This document shows, piece by piece, positions 1 through 12,043 of a stretch of DNA of 64,000 nucleotides. Made by a program: the position numbers and the translations under genes. Every line of letters starts with the position of its first letter. Positions within the stretch are counted from its first letter, which is position 1. The notes under the pieces are model-generated. The model was not told where the DNA came from, searched no databases, and saw only the letters and a list, made by a program, of their open reading frames with translations. Source of the stretch: Gaeumannomyces sp. JS-464 (Eukaryota; Ascomycota; Sordariomycetes; Magnaporthales; Magnaporthaceae); the NCBI GenBank assembly GCA_002197995.1, contig NGZR01000004.1, positions 1,178,001 through 1,242,000 of the forward strand, in the 5' to 3' direction.

Positions 1-800
1 ACGCTCGACGGCATCACCCATTCACCTCGCGCACGCCCACCCATATTTTGATCTGCTCGGGTCTTCTGAAACTCGGCGTCCAGGTGAGTTTCTCTCCTTT
101 TGGCAGATGAGAGACCTATTTCTCTTTTCTGTACCGCCTCTCTGGCGAAATCTCTACACCTGTCAAACTATCGTTTCCTCTGGTCGCCGGACTTACACGG
201 CGACGACCCACTCCTTTTTTAACCATCTGCTCCTGGCCTTCACCTCGCTCCTTCCCTTCCATTCCACCTCTCTGATTGCAATCTGTTATCTTTCTCGGAG
301 ACTGAAACTCGGTCAGGTTTGGTTTTTTATAACTTTCTAATTTTGATAACTCACCTTTACCTCCCATTTTCGGGCACATACTTTCTACTCTCCTTCAACC
401 ACCTCCCCGCCAGTGGTATCTACACCTCGCTTAGTCTTCCCTTTCGTGTTCCCGTCTATCCTTTCCTCCACGCAGCGCCCCATCACGCTTAATGAAAGTG
501 TCAACTACTCTCTCCTGCTATCACTAAAGTGGCTTCCTATCCATATTAGTCAACAAGGATACTTTGGTGTCCACGAAGAGGCTTCCAACCAACTCGTACG
601 TCTCTTCTCCCGCGACATCTCAGGTGCTCCAGCGCCTTCTGCCTATTTCCATTCCCACCTGTCCCAGCTCAGCTCACCCTAGCCTACACAATCACCTACT
701 CACCTAACCTGACTACCTACTAACACTTCATTCAAAGAGGCTCGTATCATAGCGTCCATTCACCAACGGTAAAGCCTTAGCAAGTAGCCGAACATCCACC
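1..800. other. Upstream region, no gene recognised
   Basis: Pyrimidine-rich sequence upstream of the gene starting at 801. Short open frames occur on both strands but show no recognisable protein. It probably holds the promoter and 5' leader of the next gene, and possibly the end of a gene lying outside the window. Confidence 0.4.
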
Positions 801-2015
801 ATGGCGCCATCCAACTTCAGGACGTACGAGGCGCAGTCCCGGCTGCTAGCCGCCGTCATCGCCAGCTCGCCAGGCCTAAAGCTCGACTTTAAGGGTAAGA
901 AAACACCCAGCGCCAACTTTTCATAGCACCCTCTCCATCTCCCATCATCACTTCTTTAGGCTCTGCCCAGAGCAGCCTCTACGACACATTCCCCTCACCA
1001 CCGGACGTCCATCTAGACTTTAGTCGAGTTGCTTCAATAACTTGGGTTGCCCTGACCTCTCCCACCCATCCCAGCCATTCTCAAGTACTATGGCTCAGAC
1101 ACCACTGCCTCTGGACTGGAGCATCGTTTCCGGCCAATCAAGAAGCAAGTGGCAGTCATTCGTGCGGCCGTCAACCAAGGTGTGGATGTCAAAGACATCC
1201 AGGATGTGGTCTGCATGAGTGAGAAGGGTAACGTTCCAACAGCCCAACCTTCTCTCTGCTCGCTCTGGTGTTTTGGCTAGACCCATCGTCTCCGAGTCAC
1301 TCATTCGTTTACCTGCCAACGCCGATACCTCTTCTTCCTCTCAAATTCGTAACACATTATGATCCCATTCTTTTTCTTCTCTTTCTTTCCGTTCCGGCAC
1401 TGGCAGTGTCGTGCATCGAGGCCTTGTCAATTTTGTCACTGGGCGATACTAACTCATCTACTCGTCCGACTTCACCCACAAACAGAAATCTGTAAGCACT
1501 ATGGCGAGAGCACTCCTCAGGGACTGGAGTTCCAGTTCCGCAGCATCAAGAAGGACGCCAAGGCGCTGAAGGACGCCGTCGAGAAGGGCCAGAACCCCGT
1601 CACCGCGCTCGGCAAGTCGGCCCCGTCCACCCCCAGCAAGCGCAAGGCCACCGCCACCCCCAAGACCGGCGGCACCACCGCCAAGCGCCAGCGCAGGAAG
1701 GCCCAGAGCCCCTCGGACGACGATAGTAAGGAAGTCGACTACGAGGTGCTGGACGTCAAGACCCCCACCAAGCCCAAGCCCAAGGCACAGGCCAAGAATG
1801 CCTCGAACGTGGCGTCCTCGGCGACGCCCGATATGACTCACGAGAACACCCCGGATGAGGACTACGTCGATGGCAATGCCGACACCCCCCAGCTGGACGA
1901 GGAGCTCGACCCGCTCAAGCAGGAGTTTGAGCCATACGTCAAGCTAGAGAACGATCCGCTGCTGTCCCAGGTGATCGATGGTCACTGGGATGACATGACT
2001 GACGGAGTTGTCTGA
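801..2015 (+). CDS. Basic nuclear-type protein with two KYYG/KHYG helix motifs, function unknown
   Basis: Three exons: 801-894, 1075-1227, 1486-2015 (258 aa). Both junctions follow GT-AG and keep frame (introns 180 and 258 nt). ATG 801 sits in a good context (ccaccATGG). Two related segments are visible: KYYGSDTTASGLEHRFRPIKK in exon 2 and KHYGESTPQGLEFQFRSIKK at the start of exon 3, each at the end of what looks like a helix-turn-helix unit of the Myb-like kind found in many fungal proteins of unknown function. Next comes a Lys/Pro/Thr-rich stretch with basic nuclear-localisation-like clusters (SKRK, AKRQRRK), then an acidic tail. The layout suggests a chromatin or DNA-binding role, but that is inference. 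I do not recognise a named family. The gene converges on the MTHFR gene. Confidence 0.75.
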
Positions 2016-3045
2016 ACATCTCGTCACCTGCGCCGTCCATCTCGGCCTCCTGGCACCACAAGAGAGCATGGAAGGGACTTTGCACAGTGTCGGTGTGTTT
2101 CCCAGCTATGAACTCACCGGCCTGCGAGCTAGCAGCAGCACTCTGCTTGTATGTGTGGCGTCAACTCAAGCAGCCCATGCTTATCCTGTGGCTGTGGTAT
2201 TCGCCACAACATCGGTTGGAGGTCAGGGTTGCCGTAAGGTTGGCGTGAGATGCCACCCAACAGCATTCTTATCATCTCCGTTATCTGCGGCATTTCTCTT
2301 CATATTTGTTCATTCACATCTTGGGAGGCAGGAAGGGAAAAAAAAGGATACCTTGATATCTGGAAGATCTTCTCGCGGTTCACGGCCAGTTTGGTTTTAA
2401 TGGCACCAAACACCATGTCACTTACCCAGAGTAACCCCTTGAGACATTGAAGTCGCCCATCATCACAAAACCCGCTTTTTCTTATACGAACACCTCCCCT
2501 CTACCACCAATAGTCTTATGATACCCAATACGCCATTTTCCCCTTCCTATCTGGGTCGTGTATTGGCCATGTCCTGGTTTGAGGAGAAAGCAGAGGACAT
2601 TTTGGGGATGTCAGGCGTCTCAATTCTCAATGCGAACTTCACGATCGATGCTTTATCATTTAGATAGTGGGCGGTATCAATACGCGATCAGCTGGTCACG
2701 CCCCGAAATGAGTCAATTCTCAACTTCAAGAAGAAACCCTCTAAATAATCTTATAGAGGTGCTCGAAAGTCATGTCTTGATGTGGCAGACATTTTCGCTC
2801 TATACAACGAACACTGACACGGGCCGGCCTTGAATGTCTGATGTCTGAACTAGCTAATCAAGAAATACCATTTGCGCCCCTTACTTTGTTTTCTGTTTAC
2901 CCCGCTTGGTCGCCTTCTGTGGCATTCGTGAGATGTATGAAGCACCTGAGTTTATCACCAGTTTCCCGCCAAGACTCAAGAAAGTGTCCGCGCCCGTTTC
3001 CCATTCACGGACTACATCGAACTAAACCACCCACACACATGCCCC
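2016..3045. other. Convergent intergenic region
   Basis: Lies between two convergent genes and should contain both 3' UTRs. No coding segment or repeat is recognised. Confidence 0.5.
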
Positions 3046-5112
3046 CTACTGCTTTATCAGCAGGTCCCACAGCGCGTCGGGCTCGATGTAGTCGTGGTGG
3101 ATGATGTTGACGAGCCACAGGTCGGTGCGGAGCGACTCGAGCAGCGCCTCGCTGGGCGAGCCCTTGCCGTAGACCTTTGCCCACTCGGCCCAGATGCCCG
3201 AACGCCTCCTCGCTCCAGGCCCGGAAGCTGACCTCCTCGATGATTGTAGGGGTCACAATCTCCTTGCCCGGGAAGACGCCCCAGGTGACGGCGTTGGTGC
3301 CCGCCGCCTTGGCCTGCCCGTCGAGCCCGCCGGTGCTGTCCGACGAGGCAAAGTCGGCCGCCGCGTTGCTGGCGTAGAAGCAGACCGAGTCCCTGGCCTC
3401 GGGCCGCGACAGCCTCTCGCGCAGGGCCGCCCAGTCGGCGCTCGGGATGAAGAGCTCGACAAAGGCCTTTTGGAACACGAAGCCGTGCGGGGGGCCCCAG
3501 CCAAAGGTCGGGTTGTCGGACCTGAGGCCGTTGACGGCCGGCTGGCTGGCGACGGTCCACCAGCCGCGCTCGTTGAGGGCCAGGAGTGGGGGGCGGATCG
3601 TGTCCGTCTCCGGGTTGAACTCTTCCTCGCTCCAGGGGATGGCGCTGAGCTCGCCGCGGGGTGGCGCATGAACAGGGCGCTGACGTCGCGCACCTCGGCG
3701 GGGCGGCCCCAGAGCTCGACTGCTTGGGTGCCCGACATGTGCAGGCTGACGCCGTAGCCGTCGATCTCGCCGTAGGCGGGCGAGCGCGCGTCTCCCCAAC
3801 GGCCGTTGGGGAAGTCGTCCCAGGTCGCCTCGCGGCCTAGCACGCCCTCGCCCTCGGAGATGGCGAGGGTGTTTGCGCGGCTGTTGATGGGCTCGGCTGG
3901 CACGCTAGCCTCGAGGGCTGTTGCCTCGTAGTCCGGGTGTGAAGCTGGGCGGCCGCTGACGATGACGCGGTTGCGAGGGTCTGACCCGATGGACGACTGT
4001 CTCCTTGACGAGAAGGAGTGGGCACCCTGGATCGAGTGGCTCGGTGTGGCGCCGTTAACGTGAATCGCTGGCACGCCCAGCAGCGACGACGGAGCGGCCG
4101 ACGCGTCGTCCGCCACAATTACCGTCTCATCCGCAAACACTGCATCGTCCTCACCAGGCTTGCTGGATGGAATCAGGTTGGTCCGCTCGACAATGAAGGA
4201 GACGGCCTTCTCCAGATTCAGGGTGTAGAAGTGAAAGCCGCGCGGGCCTGGCGTTCTGCTCTTGATCTCCTTGACCTTCTCCACGAGTTCACTGACGATG
4301 TCCACACCGACCTTCTTGACCTGCTCATCATCTTTCTTCACGGCGTCCAGCCTGGCCATGAGAGCATCTGGAATCTTGGCGTGGCTCAGCTTGGTCGTTC
4401 GCTTGATCATCTGATAGTTCTGGATGGGCATCAGGCCAGGGATGATAGGGATATTGGCGAAGGCCCCGCTGGGATGCTCCCTCAGGGTCCTCTCGAAATT
4501 GTCGTAAGCGTCGATGTCAAAGAACAGTTGGGTCATGATGAAATCTACCCCAGCTTGGGTCTTCTCGACTAAGTAGGGGAGGTCGTGCTCCAGGCTCTGG
4601 TTGGTGGGGTGGCTCTCGTCGGCGTGGCCCTCTGGGTAGGCAGCTACGCCGATACAGAAGTAGCCACCGTGCCTCTGCTTTATGTAGCGGACCAGGTCCA
4701 CAGCCCAGGTAAAAGCGGTGTCGGCGGGCTCGGAGTCCTCGGGCTCGCCGTACTCGCCAGGTCTGGGCGGGTCGCCCCTCAAGGCGAGGATGTTGCGGAT
4801 GCCAAGGGCGCGTGCATCATCTAGGGCCTTGTCCAGCAGCTTGCGGCTCATGTTGGTGCAGGTGAGGTGCAGGCAGGTGGTCAGGGCCAGCTCGCGCTGA
4901 CATATCTCTGCCAGCTCGAGAGACTTCTGCGAGGTGGAACCGCCAGCACCCCAGGTCACGTTGACAAAAAGGGGCCGGAGAGCCCTAGCCATGCGGTCGA
5001 GTCGGTCTCGTAGATTAGAAAAGCCCATGGCCGTCTTGGGTGGGAAGAACTCGAGCGAGAAGTAGGTGGCATCCGCGGGCAGTGCCGCTATCTTGTCCGT
5101 TATCTTGTCCAT
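3046..5112 (-). CDS. Methylenetetrahydrofolate reductase (two compensating frame breaks)
   Basis: Reduces 5,10-methylene-THF to 5-methyl-THF for methionine synthesis, in the cytosol. The N-terminal FAD-binding TIM barrel is clear: FSLEFFPPKT near residue 18, NVTWGAGGST, HLTCTNM, RNILALRGDPPRPGEY, GVAAYPEGH and FIMTQLFFD. The fungal C-terminal domain follows a low-complexity linker (ATWDDFPNGRWGD, FGWGPPHGFVFQKAFVE, NAVTWGVFPGKEI). Intronless, about 688 aa after correction, the usual MET12/MET13 range; I cannot tell which of the two paralogues it is. The frame breaks twice. A base is missing in a G-run at 3658-3661 (RH|RGELSAIPW), and one is extra at 3197-3199 (EAFG|IWAEWAK). Together they restore the original frame, which ends at TAG 3046-3048. 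Without correction the protein would stop at 3253 with about 150 wrong residues. Sequence error is likelier than a pseudogene because the protein is conserved on both sides of each break. Confidence 0.95.
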
Positions 5113-7890
5113 GGCTGCTGCTCAAGGCGCACGGGTTGATTGGGCGCAAGGTGTGAACATGAAAAGAAGAAGCAAAGACAAGAAAGCCTTAAGAACGAGG
5201 CAAGGCAGCTATGGACAGCGAGTGTATTAGAATGGACATGCACCCGGTTGCAGGGGGAAAAGGGGGTTCTCGCTTCAGCGCTGAGATATGAGCCGCCTCA
5301 TCAGCTAAATAACTATCTTGGGCATGCCCCTGCGGGTCGCGAATTTGGTCGGCAGTTAGATAAGTGGATGCTTGCAAGCAGTGTTTCCTCGAGAGAAAGG
5401 GAGCTGAGCAGTGTATATCCGAGTCACGGGGCCGTAATGGAAACTGGAAGGCGGGGTAAGCTAGCGATGGGCCTCGACGAACCGGTTTGGGTATCAACGG
5501 GTTTCCACAGAAAATAAAGAATAGAGATGATGCTGGATGTCTCAAGTAGGCTAGATGGAAGGAGAGGAAAAAAGATGGAAGGAAACAGAATGTGCGCCGA
5601 GGAGAATGATTCGTCCCGGGTGATCAAATGGCCGCCCTGGAGCTTCCCGTCCATGTACGAGGATGAGGTATAAAAAAGTCTGCCGCCGAAGTGGGAGAGT
5701 GTGCAGGCCCAAGGCCGATCCCGCCCTCCCTGACGTCGGTCGGCACTTGCCATCCCTCAGCGCTACCCGCCCACACGATTACCTTACGCGCACCTAATTA
5801 GTGGCCCGCTACATTCACCCCACAAACGGGCCCCGGCTCCCGAAACGCAGCACTTTATCACCACCTATCTCAATCTACACGGTCATATCCATCTATCTAC
5901 ACGCACGGATGTCCACCATCGTCCATTAGGGAAACACTTGTGAAGTAGTCCCGAGCGCCGTCGCCTGGGACGAAAAAGTTGGACGTCTGCTAGCTCGATA
6001 CTCGAGAATGTGCCCTGAATGGACAAAGGGTCAGCCTCGAGCCATGCAACGTGAGGTACTTTGGGTGTGAGTGTCTCTAATCCGGGGGATCCTGTTCAGG
6101 CAAATAATGAATAGCCTTTTGAGTGTCCTCAATCGCGACCTATAGCTTCTAGCCTTGCCAGGAAGCCCGACCACACACAAGCTCGGCTGCGTCGGTTTAC
6201 CAGAATATCTGTCATCATTACAGGTGGGCGGCCCCAGCGCTCGCCCTGGGGGAAGCTGGGGTTAGGGAAGGGTGGCTGCGTACCTCGAGAAAGGCTGTAC
6301 CTGGTCCGAGTGAAGGGCCAACCATACAATGGATAGGATCAAGGCGTGTAGGTCAAACACATGGATCAATGTTAAGCACCATCTCTGTATCGACGCGGGG
6401 AGATACACGGCGCTGCCGGTACGGTCACGACAGGACATGCACGCCACAACCCGACTTCGCTGCGGATGCTAGGCAGGTGCTGTGTACGGCACATGCGTGC
6501 TGAACACAGAAGTCGGTGCTGTTGTGCGGCAAGCCAAGCGCGAGACAGCCAGCCAGGGCGCCTAGCTGCGAGCAAACACGGAAAATGAAGAAATGTCCGG
6601 ATCTTGTGTCAGGTCATCATCGGCTCATGGTGGCCGCGCAAATGGGGCCCTCGTGATGATGGTTTTAAACAAGGGCAATTTAGAGGAGTTGATCTCGACA
6701 CACCGATCTGATCGTCAGCGCCATTGAGAGAGCGGGTTGCTTGCTGGCAGGCTGTCGATGTTTTGTCAAGGATCTGCGTGGTCGTTGGTGAAAGAAAACA
6801 AAGGGGAAAATTGACAGGGAAAAAATTTGGCGATTTTGATGTCAGAGCGAGCCCCGGTGCAAGCCACATCGGGTCTCCACCGGCAGCAGGCGCAGTCGAA
6901 ATTTTCTGCCAGACAAGGCAGCGAGAGAATAAGAAATTTGGAAAAAGGTTGGCGCGATGGGGTTCACCGCCTGGAACGTTGGCCGTTGGGCCAATGGCGG
7001 GCGAATCGGGACCCGGCAGCAGATGGCGACAAGCGCTGGACCGCAACGGGCACAGCGCGCCGTGGGTGGCACAGTGCACGAGCCTCAAGCGTCAATGTGG
7101 TGCGGCGCTCGTCAAGGGCAGCCAGCGCGGGCGCTGTTGGCTCCAGCGGACGGGGATTGATGGACCCGGCGAAAGCCACAGCAGGCAAATCCACCATCCA
7201 GACTGCAAACCTGGAAACAGAAAAATTGTCCCGGAAGACATCTCGCCGCAGATCAAACACCACCGAATCCAAACCGCCCTTGCCCACATCCTCGCCTTGT
7301 GCGCTCCGCAGACGATACCCCTCCGCAATCCAAAGAAACCCTTTTCCGCAATCAGCACGGCGTTCAGACCAGTACCCGCTAAATACCAGAGACTTTTACA
7401 TCATTGCATCTTGCCGCTGCCGATTGTCACCGCTACAACCCGCCCTCGGATTTGATTCTGTGCCCCGATTTTCACTTGGTTTCGGGCTTGCGAAAGCTGC
7501 CACTCCAATCTCGAACCCGCTCGCTCTCGACCGACTCACGAACGCCGCCCATCTGCCTGCCTGGGTCCTCTCCCTTGCCGCCTTCGCCCCCTCCTCGCGC
7601 AGCCCCGAACTGGCCAGAGTTCCACGCGCCGACAACAGACCACAGGCGCCTCGCATCGGACCACGCCTAGCCCGAGAGCCGACAGCGCCTGCGCCGTCGC
7701 CCGCGTCTCGAGCGTCCGGAAGCGCCCTCCCGCCGAATCGAGACGGAGACGCGATTGACAAAGAAGAGTATTGTGTGTGGAGGAAAGTCAGCGGCGTCTC
7801 CCTCCCCGCGTGATAAAAAAAATCACCCCCCTCTCTCCTTGGACTTCCGCCAAAGAGCAGCCACTCCCGGCCCTCCACCCTTCAGTCTCT
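5113..7890. other. Divergent intergenic region (promoters of MTHFR and eIF4E-like genes)
   Basis: 2.8 kb between divergent genes. No protein is recognised; the longer open frames around 6724-7813 overlap one another on both strands with no plausible domain. The last 80 bases before 7891 are C/T-rich, as is common near fungal transcription starts. Confidence 0.45.
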
Positions 7891-9292
7891 ATGGATAACC
7901 TATGGAGTCGTCGCACCAAGTATGTCGTCCCCGAGGCTGTCCGACTCTGTTCCCCGCCAAGATGCGCAGACCCTGTCCCGCAAGCTCGCGCCCTGATGGC
8001 TGTGAATTTGCCCCCGGCAATTCTCCTCCCCTCCCCACCCAATACAAACGCGCCCGCACCCACCCTTTGACCCCCATTGCTGACACGGCTGTCAAACCAT
8101 TTCAGCTCCAGCAAGCTCTCCTTATCCACAACAGGCGCCGGCCCCGGCGACTCCGCCTCCGCCCCTAGCAGTTCTATCAACAATACTCGCAATGCATCCT
8201 TCTCCAGACGACTGGGCGGTGACAGCTCGGCGCATGGGAAGGGTCCGGCCCCGTATAACTCGGCCGTGACCCCCGGCGGCGGGCTCATGTCTCCCGGCGC
8301 CGGTGCCGGTGGCGGCGCGAGCAGCGCCTTCGGCCTAGGGTCTGGCGCCTTTGCGTCTTTTGGCTCCGCCAAGACGCCCAAGTCGCCAGGCAACCCCTTC
8401 GACTTCGCCATGGGCGGCGGCGTCCTGGGGAACCCGAAGACACCGGGCGCGGAGAAGGGTGCCAAGGACGGCGGCCTGGGAAGCGTCGGCGGCGGCAAGC
8501 CGGGCATGGCGGCCAAGGGCGGCTCGCTAGCGTCGGCATCGGCGTCTGCCTCGACAGCCTCGATAGGGCCGGCGCGGCATACCCTGCGCACCCCTTGGTC
8601 TTTTGGTTCCGGCCGCCTATCAGCAAGGCCAACGGTTACATCGAGTACGAGAAGACCCTGCACGCCATGGCCGAGGTGAGCACGGCCGAGGACTTCTTCT
8701 CGGTGTATGCGCACCTCAAGCGCCCCTCGGCGTTGCCGCTCGTGTCCGACTACCATCTGTTCCGCAAGGGCGTGCGGCCGATCTGGGAGGATGATGAGAA
8801 CCGCAGGGGTGGCAAGTGGATTGTGCGCCTCAAGAAGGGCGTCGCGGACCGCTACTGGGAGGACCTCCTATTCGCCATAGTCGGCGACCAGTTCTCCGAC
8901 GCCAGCGAAGAGGTCTGCGGCGCCGTCCTCAGTGTGCGCAACGGCGAGGACATCCTCAGCGTCTGGGTCCGGAGGGATGGCGGCAAGGTGGTGAAAATCC
9001 GGTACGTGCTTCGCAGTGATACTCTGTCTGCACGCAGCCGAGTCCGCCGCTCCCAACGCTAACATGTTTTACCCTCAGCGAAACACTGAAACGAGTGGTT
9101 GGCTTCCCTCCCGACACCAAGGTTGAGTGGAAGAGTCACGAGGGTTCGATCCAGCAGCGCTCCGCGTTGGACGAGGTCCGACGCGAGCGGGCGGCGAACA
9201 ATTCGGACAAACGCACCAAACATGCCCAGTTCACCGGCAACGACGACCAGAAGCAGCAGGGCTACGGCGGCGGCGCCGGTACCTCATCATAG
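7891..9292 (+). CDS. eIF4E-family cap-binding protein, 4EHP/eIF4E2 type (one frame break)
   Basis: Binds the 5' cap of mRNA; 4EHP-type members usually repress translation or handle special transcripts. Exons 7891-7919, 8106-9001, 9079-9292 (about 379 aa corrected). The start MDNLWSRRT is joined across a 186-nt intron to NSSKLSLSTT. A Gly/Ser/Ala-rich N-terminal extension of about 170 residues precedes the core. The core shows TPW, FWFRPPISKANGYIEYEK, TAEDFFSVYAHLKRP, a cap-binding Trp in RPIWEDDEN, GGKWIVRLKKG, and EVCGAVLSVRNGEDILSVW. The last exon begins ETLKRVVGFPPDT. One base is missing at about 8597: TGG-TCTTTTGG should read TGG-GTC-TTT-TGG, joining the extension to the core. Classical eIF4E is less likely because of the long extension and the FRPPISKANGYIEYE segment. 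Confidence 0.92.
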
Positions 9293-10238
9293 GGGGAGAG
9301 CAAGCTGCGAGCCCATCTTGATCATCTTCTCGGAAAACATCACTCTCAAGCAGCGTCTACAAGTGTTATTGATTCGATAACATGATCAGACCACATGTCA
9401 CGCCCCCTTTTGATTTAGCCGCAGGAGCCTCACTAGACTTGTGCCCCTACGACCAAGAATACAAAGGACGAAAAACAAAAGAGAAGGGATCAGGCTTGGC
9501 ATATTCCGCGGCGGGCTACCCACCTGTTTTATGTACACTACGAGATATCATTCTGGCCCCTTCTTGAATCACTGTTTCACAGTCCAAGCCGAGGGAGAAT
9601 CAGCACACCTGCAAGATTTCTCTTCTATTCTTCATCCGCTGCCTGGTTTTGCGCGACCATGAAGTGTTCTTCCTTTTTCCTCTTTTTTTCTTTTTTTATT
9701 ATTATTATTCTTCATTTTATCATCACAGGCGAGTATCCTGAATGACATCGCATGGTATGACATTGGCGGAGGGCATGAATGGTTGGTCATTTGACGGCGG
9801 CTTGCTATTTGGTTTCCCATGTTCGGATCTGTTTTTCCTTCCTTCTCCAGCACGCTTCGTTTGGTTCTGTTTGCTTGTGACACCCCTCCTCCTGTTCGGT
9901 TCTCATCTCTTCTTATATCCTCTCTCTCCCCTTATTTTAGAGGTGAAAGGAACTTTGTGTGCCTACATTGGCCCTCTATCTCTCTTGCGATTCAGTGGTT
10001 CGTTATGCTTCTCTCGATGGCTTGCCATTTACGTGTATTTTTGTACTGTAGCTTCAAGTCCAAGCAGGAATGGAGTGAAAAAGGGGCGAGTGGAACTGGT
10101 CAAAACGATTGCATATTTCAATGACACATCTCCCTTGCATCCACTGGGAGGCAGATACAGAAAGATCCAGAAGGGTATTTTGATTTCATGGTAACTTTTT
10201 GTGACATGAGAGAACTGATCCATCTCTCTCTCTCTCTT
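9293..10238. other. Convergent intergenic region
   Basis: 3' flanks of the eIF4E-like and Sad1 genes. It contains a T-rich tract at 9666-9720 and no recognisable gene. Confidence 0.5.
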
Positions 10239-12043
10239 CTAACTCCCAGCATAGATACAAGACGGGTTCTGCCCCCCCCAACCCTTTTCAGGTTGCCCTT
10301 CCTTTCCTCTTGGGGTCTCTTTCCGCTCCCAGACCTGCAGGTAGGTCTCGCCCAGGTAGAGCAGCTCGTTGCGGATCTTGTCGACAAAGAGGTCCTGGCA
10401 CACGACCCACTCGTCCCTGGCGCGGTCCCTCAGCTGGACCTTCCACGTCTTGCGCTCCTCGCTCGAGTCGGCCACGTCGTCCTTTGCCTTGACGGCCTCG
10501 TGGACCACGTTGGCGACGAGGTCGTACAGCACCGGCTCGCCGGGGGGGTGCTGGGTCGGGTCCGGCTCGGCGTAGGGGCTCATATCGAGCCCCTGCGGGT
10601 CAAATGTGACGATGGTCGGGTTCCGCTCCGACACGAACTTGTTGCGGCTGAAGCGCTTGACGTGCAGGATGAGGTAGGGGGGCAGCGGGTGCATGAGCCG
10701 GTAGCGGCGGCGGTGGTTCATGTGCTCCTGGGCCGAGACGCCGTCGTACTTTGCCAGGATGGACGTCAGGGCCACCTGGGGATGATGCTGCGCTCCTCGT
10801 CGTCATCCTGGAACAGGGGCGCGGGCGGCAGGTCGAGCGTGAGCAGCAGGAAGCGGCTGACGTCGACCTTGACCTCGGCGTCCTCGAACCGGAGCCGGTC
10901 GAAGGCGTCGGCCTTTGCCGTGATGGCCTGCGACTCGACCTTGACCTTGCCCTGGAACACGCGCTGCACCATGCTACTGCCCGGCTTGGTGCGGGAGCCG
11001 CCGAGGCCGAGGTGCAGGTTGTTGAGGAACCACGACAGGAAGTCGACGGGGTCCGACTGCGCCGTCAGGGTGAAGCGCTTGTTGGACAGCAGCGACACCT
11101 CCTGCGCAGCTCGTGGGGCGACACGTGGGCCTTGAAGGCGCGCGGGTTCCAGATCTTGCGCATCAGCGTCGAGCAGCGGCGCACCAGCTCGGCCGTCTGG
11201 TTGCTGTTGCTGCCGCCGCCGCCGGCACCGGCCTGGCCCAGGTCCTCGAGCAGCAGGTAGTTGCGCAGGGGCGGGACGTGCGCCAGGGCCTGGACGACGA
11301 CGTTGAGGTAGTCGTTCTCCTTGATGTTGTTCATGCCCACGAAGCCGGGAGCGTACTCGCGGCCGGCCAGGGTCCAGGCCGGGCGGGCGCGGCGGTCGAG
11401 CTCGGCGACCTCTGCGCGCGTGTAGCGCGGGTCCGAGACGTACTTGATGTCGTCGAGCGACGACGACCGCACCTCGGTACCCCTCGGGCAGCACGTAGAC
11501 CTTCTGGGTCTGCATGTTGATGAAGACGTGGTGGTTCTCGTCGAGCGCGTGGAAGTAGGCGTGCGACTTGGGGCCGCGGCCCTGGTAGTAGCGCCCGCAG
11601 ACCAGGCATGCGTAGACGTTGATGTTGGACAGGCTGACGGAGCAGAGCTTCTCGAAGTCGAAGTCGAGAACGTTGCGGTCGATGGTGTCGAGGTACAGGT
11701 CGTCGTAGCCCGCCGTTGGCGCCGACTGCCGTATTGGCGCCGCCATGCGCATATTATCGTACTCGTCGTCGCCGCCGCCGCCGTCGCCGTCTTTCGCCCG
11801 CCCGCCTCGCTCCTCGCTTATGCGTAGTCTCTCCATAGGCCATCCTGTTCCGTCGCGCTCGCCTGCATTGTCGGCTCCGTCTTCTCTCCTGTCCCCATTG
11901 CGTGTCTCGTGTGCCTCATCGTCCAAGCCGAGCGGGCTAGGGGTGCCTGTCTCTACCCTCGACCTTTTCGAGGCGGGAGAATCGACCCCCAGCATTTCCT
12001 CTAGCGCTTCCGACGCATGTCGCTTTTTTTGCCCGAAGCTCAT
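10239..12043 (-). CDS. sad1: U4/U6.U5 tri-snRNP factor Sad1/USP39, a catalytically dead ubiquitin hydrolase (three frame breaks)
   Basis: Acts in the nucleus in tri-snRNP addition during splicing. About 601 aa corrected, with no intron needed. Order: a charged N-terminus beginning MSFGQKKRHASEALEEML; a UBP-type zinc finger (CSVSLSNINVYACLVCGRYY, then SHAYFHALDENHHVFIN); a USP fold. At the Cys box the sequence is GFVGMNNIKENDYLNVVVQA, with Asp in place of the catalytic Cys. The His box is also absent near LVANVVHEAV, as known for USP39. It ends LYLGETYLQVWERKE plus a tail of about 23 residues, longer than I would expect. Frame breaks: an extra base at 11476-11477 (LPEGY|EVRSSS), one missing near 11105 (HEL|QEVSLL), one missing in a G-run at 10778-10781 (SIIP|QVALTS). 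All three lie in conserved sequence, so sequence error is the best explanation. Confidence 0.94.

Noticed and set aside
3253..5112. MTHFR ending at 3253 with a unique Arg/Ser/Pro-rich C-terminus
   Set aside because: The expected family C-terminus continues in another frame and returns to the original frame after a second indel; the Arg/Pro-rich tail is a frame artefact.
6724..7813. Overlapping open frames of 243 and 328 codons upstream of the eIF4E-like gene
   Set aside because: Both frames are open simultaneously on one strand in GC-rich DNA, no splice-consistent gene or domain emerges, and the region is best read as promoter and leader.
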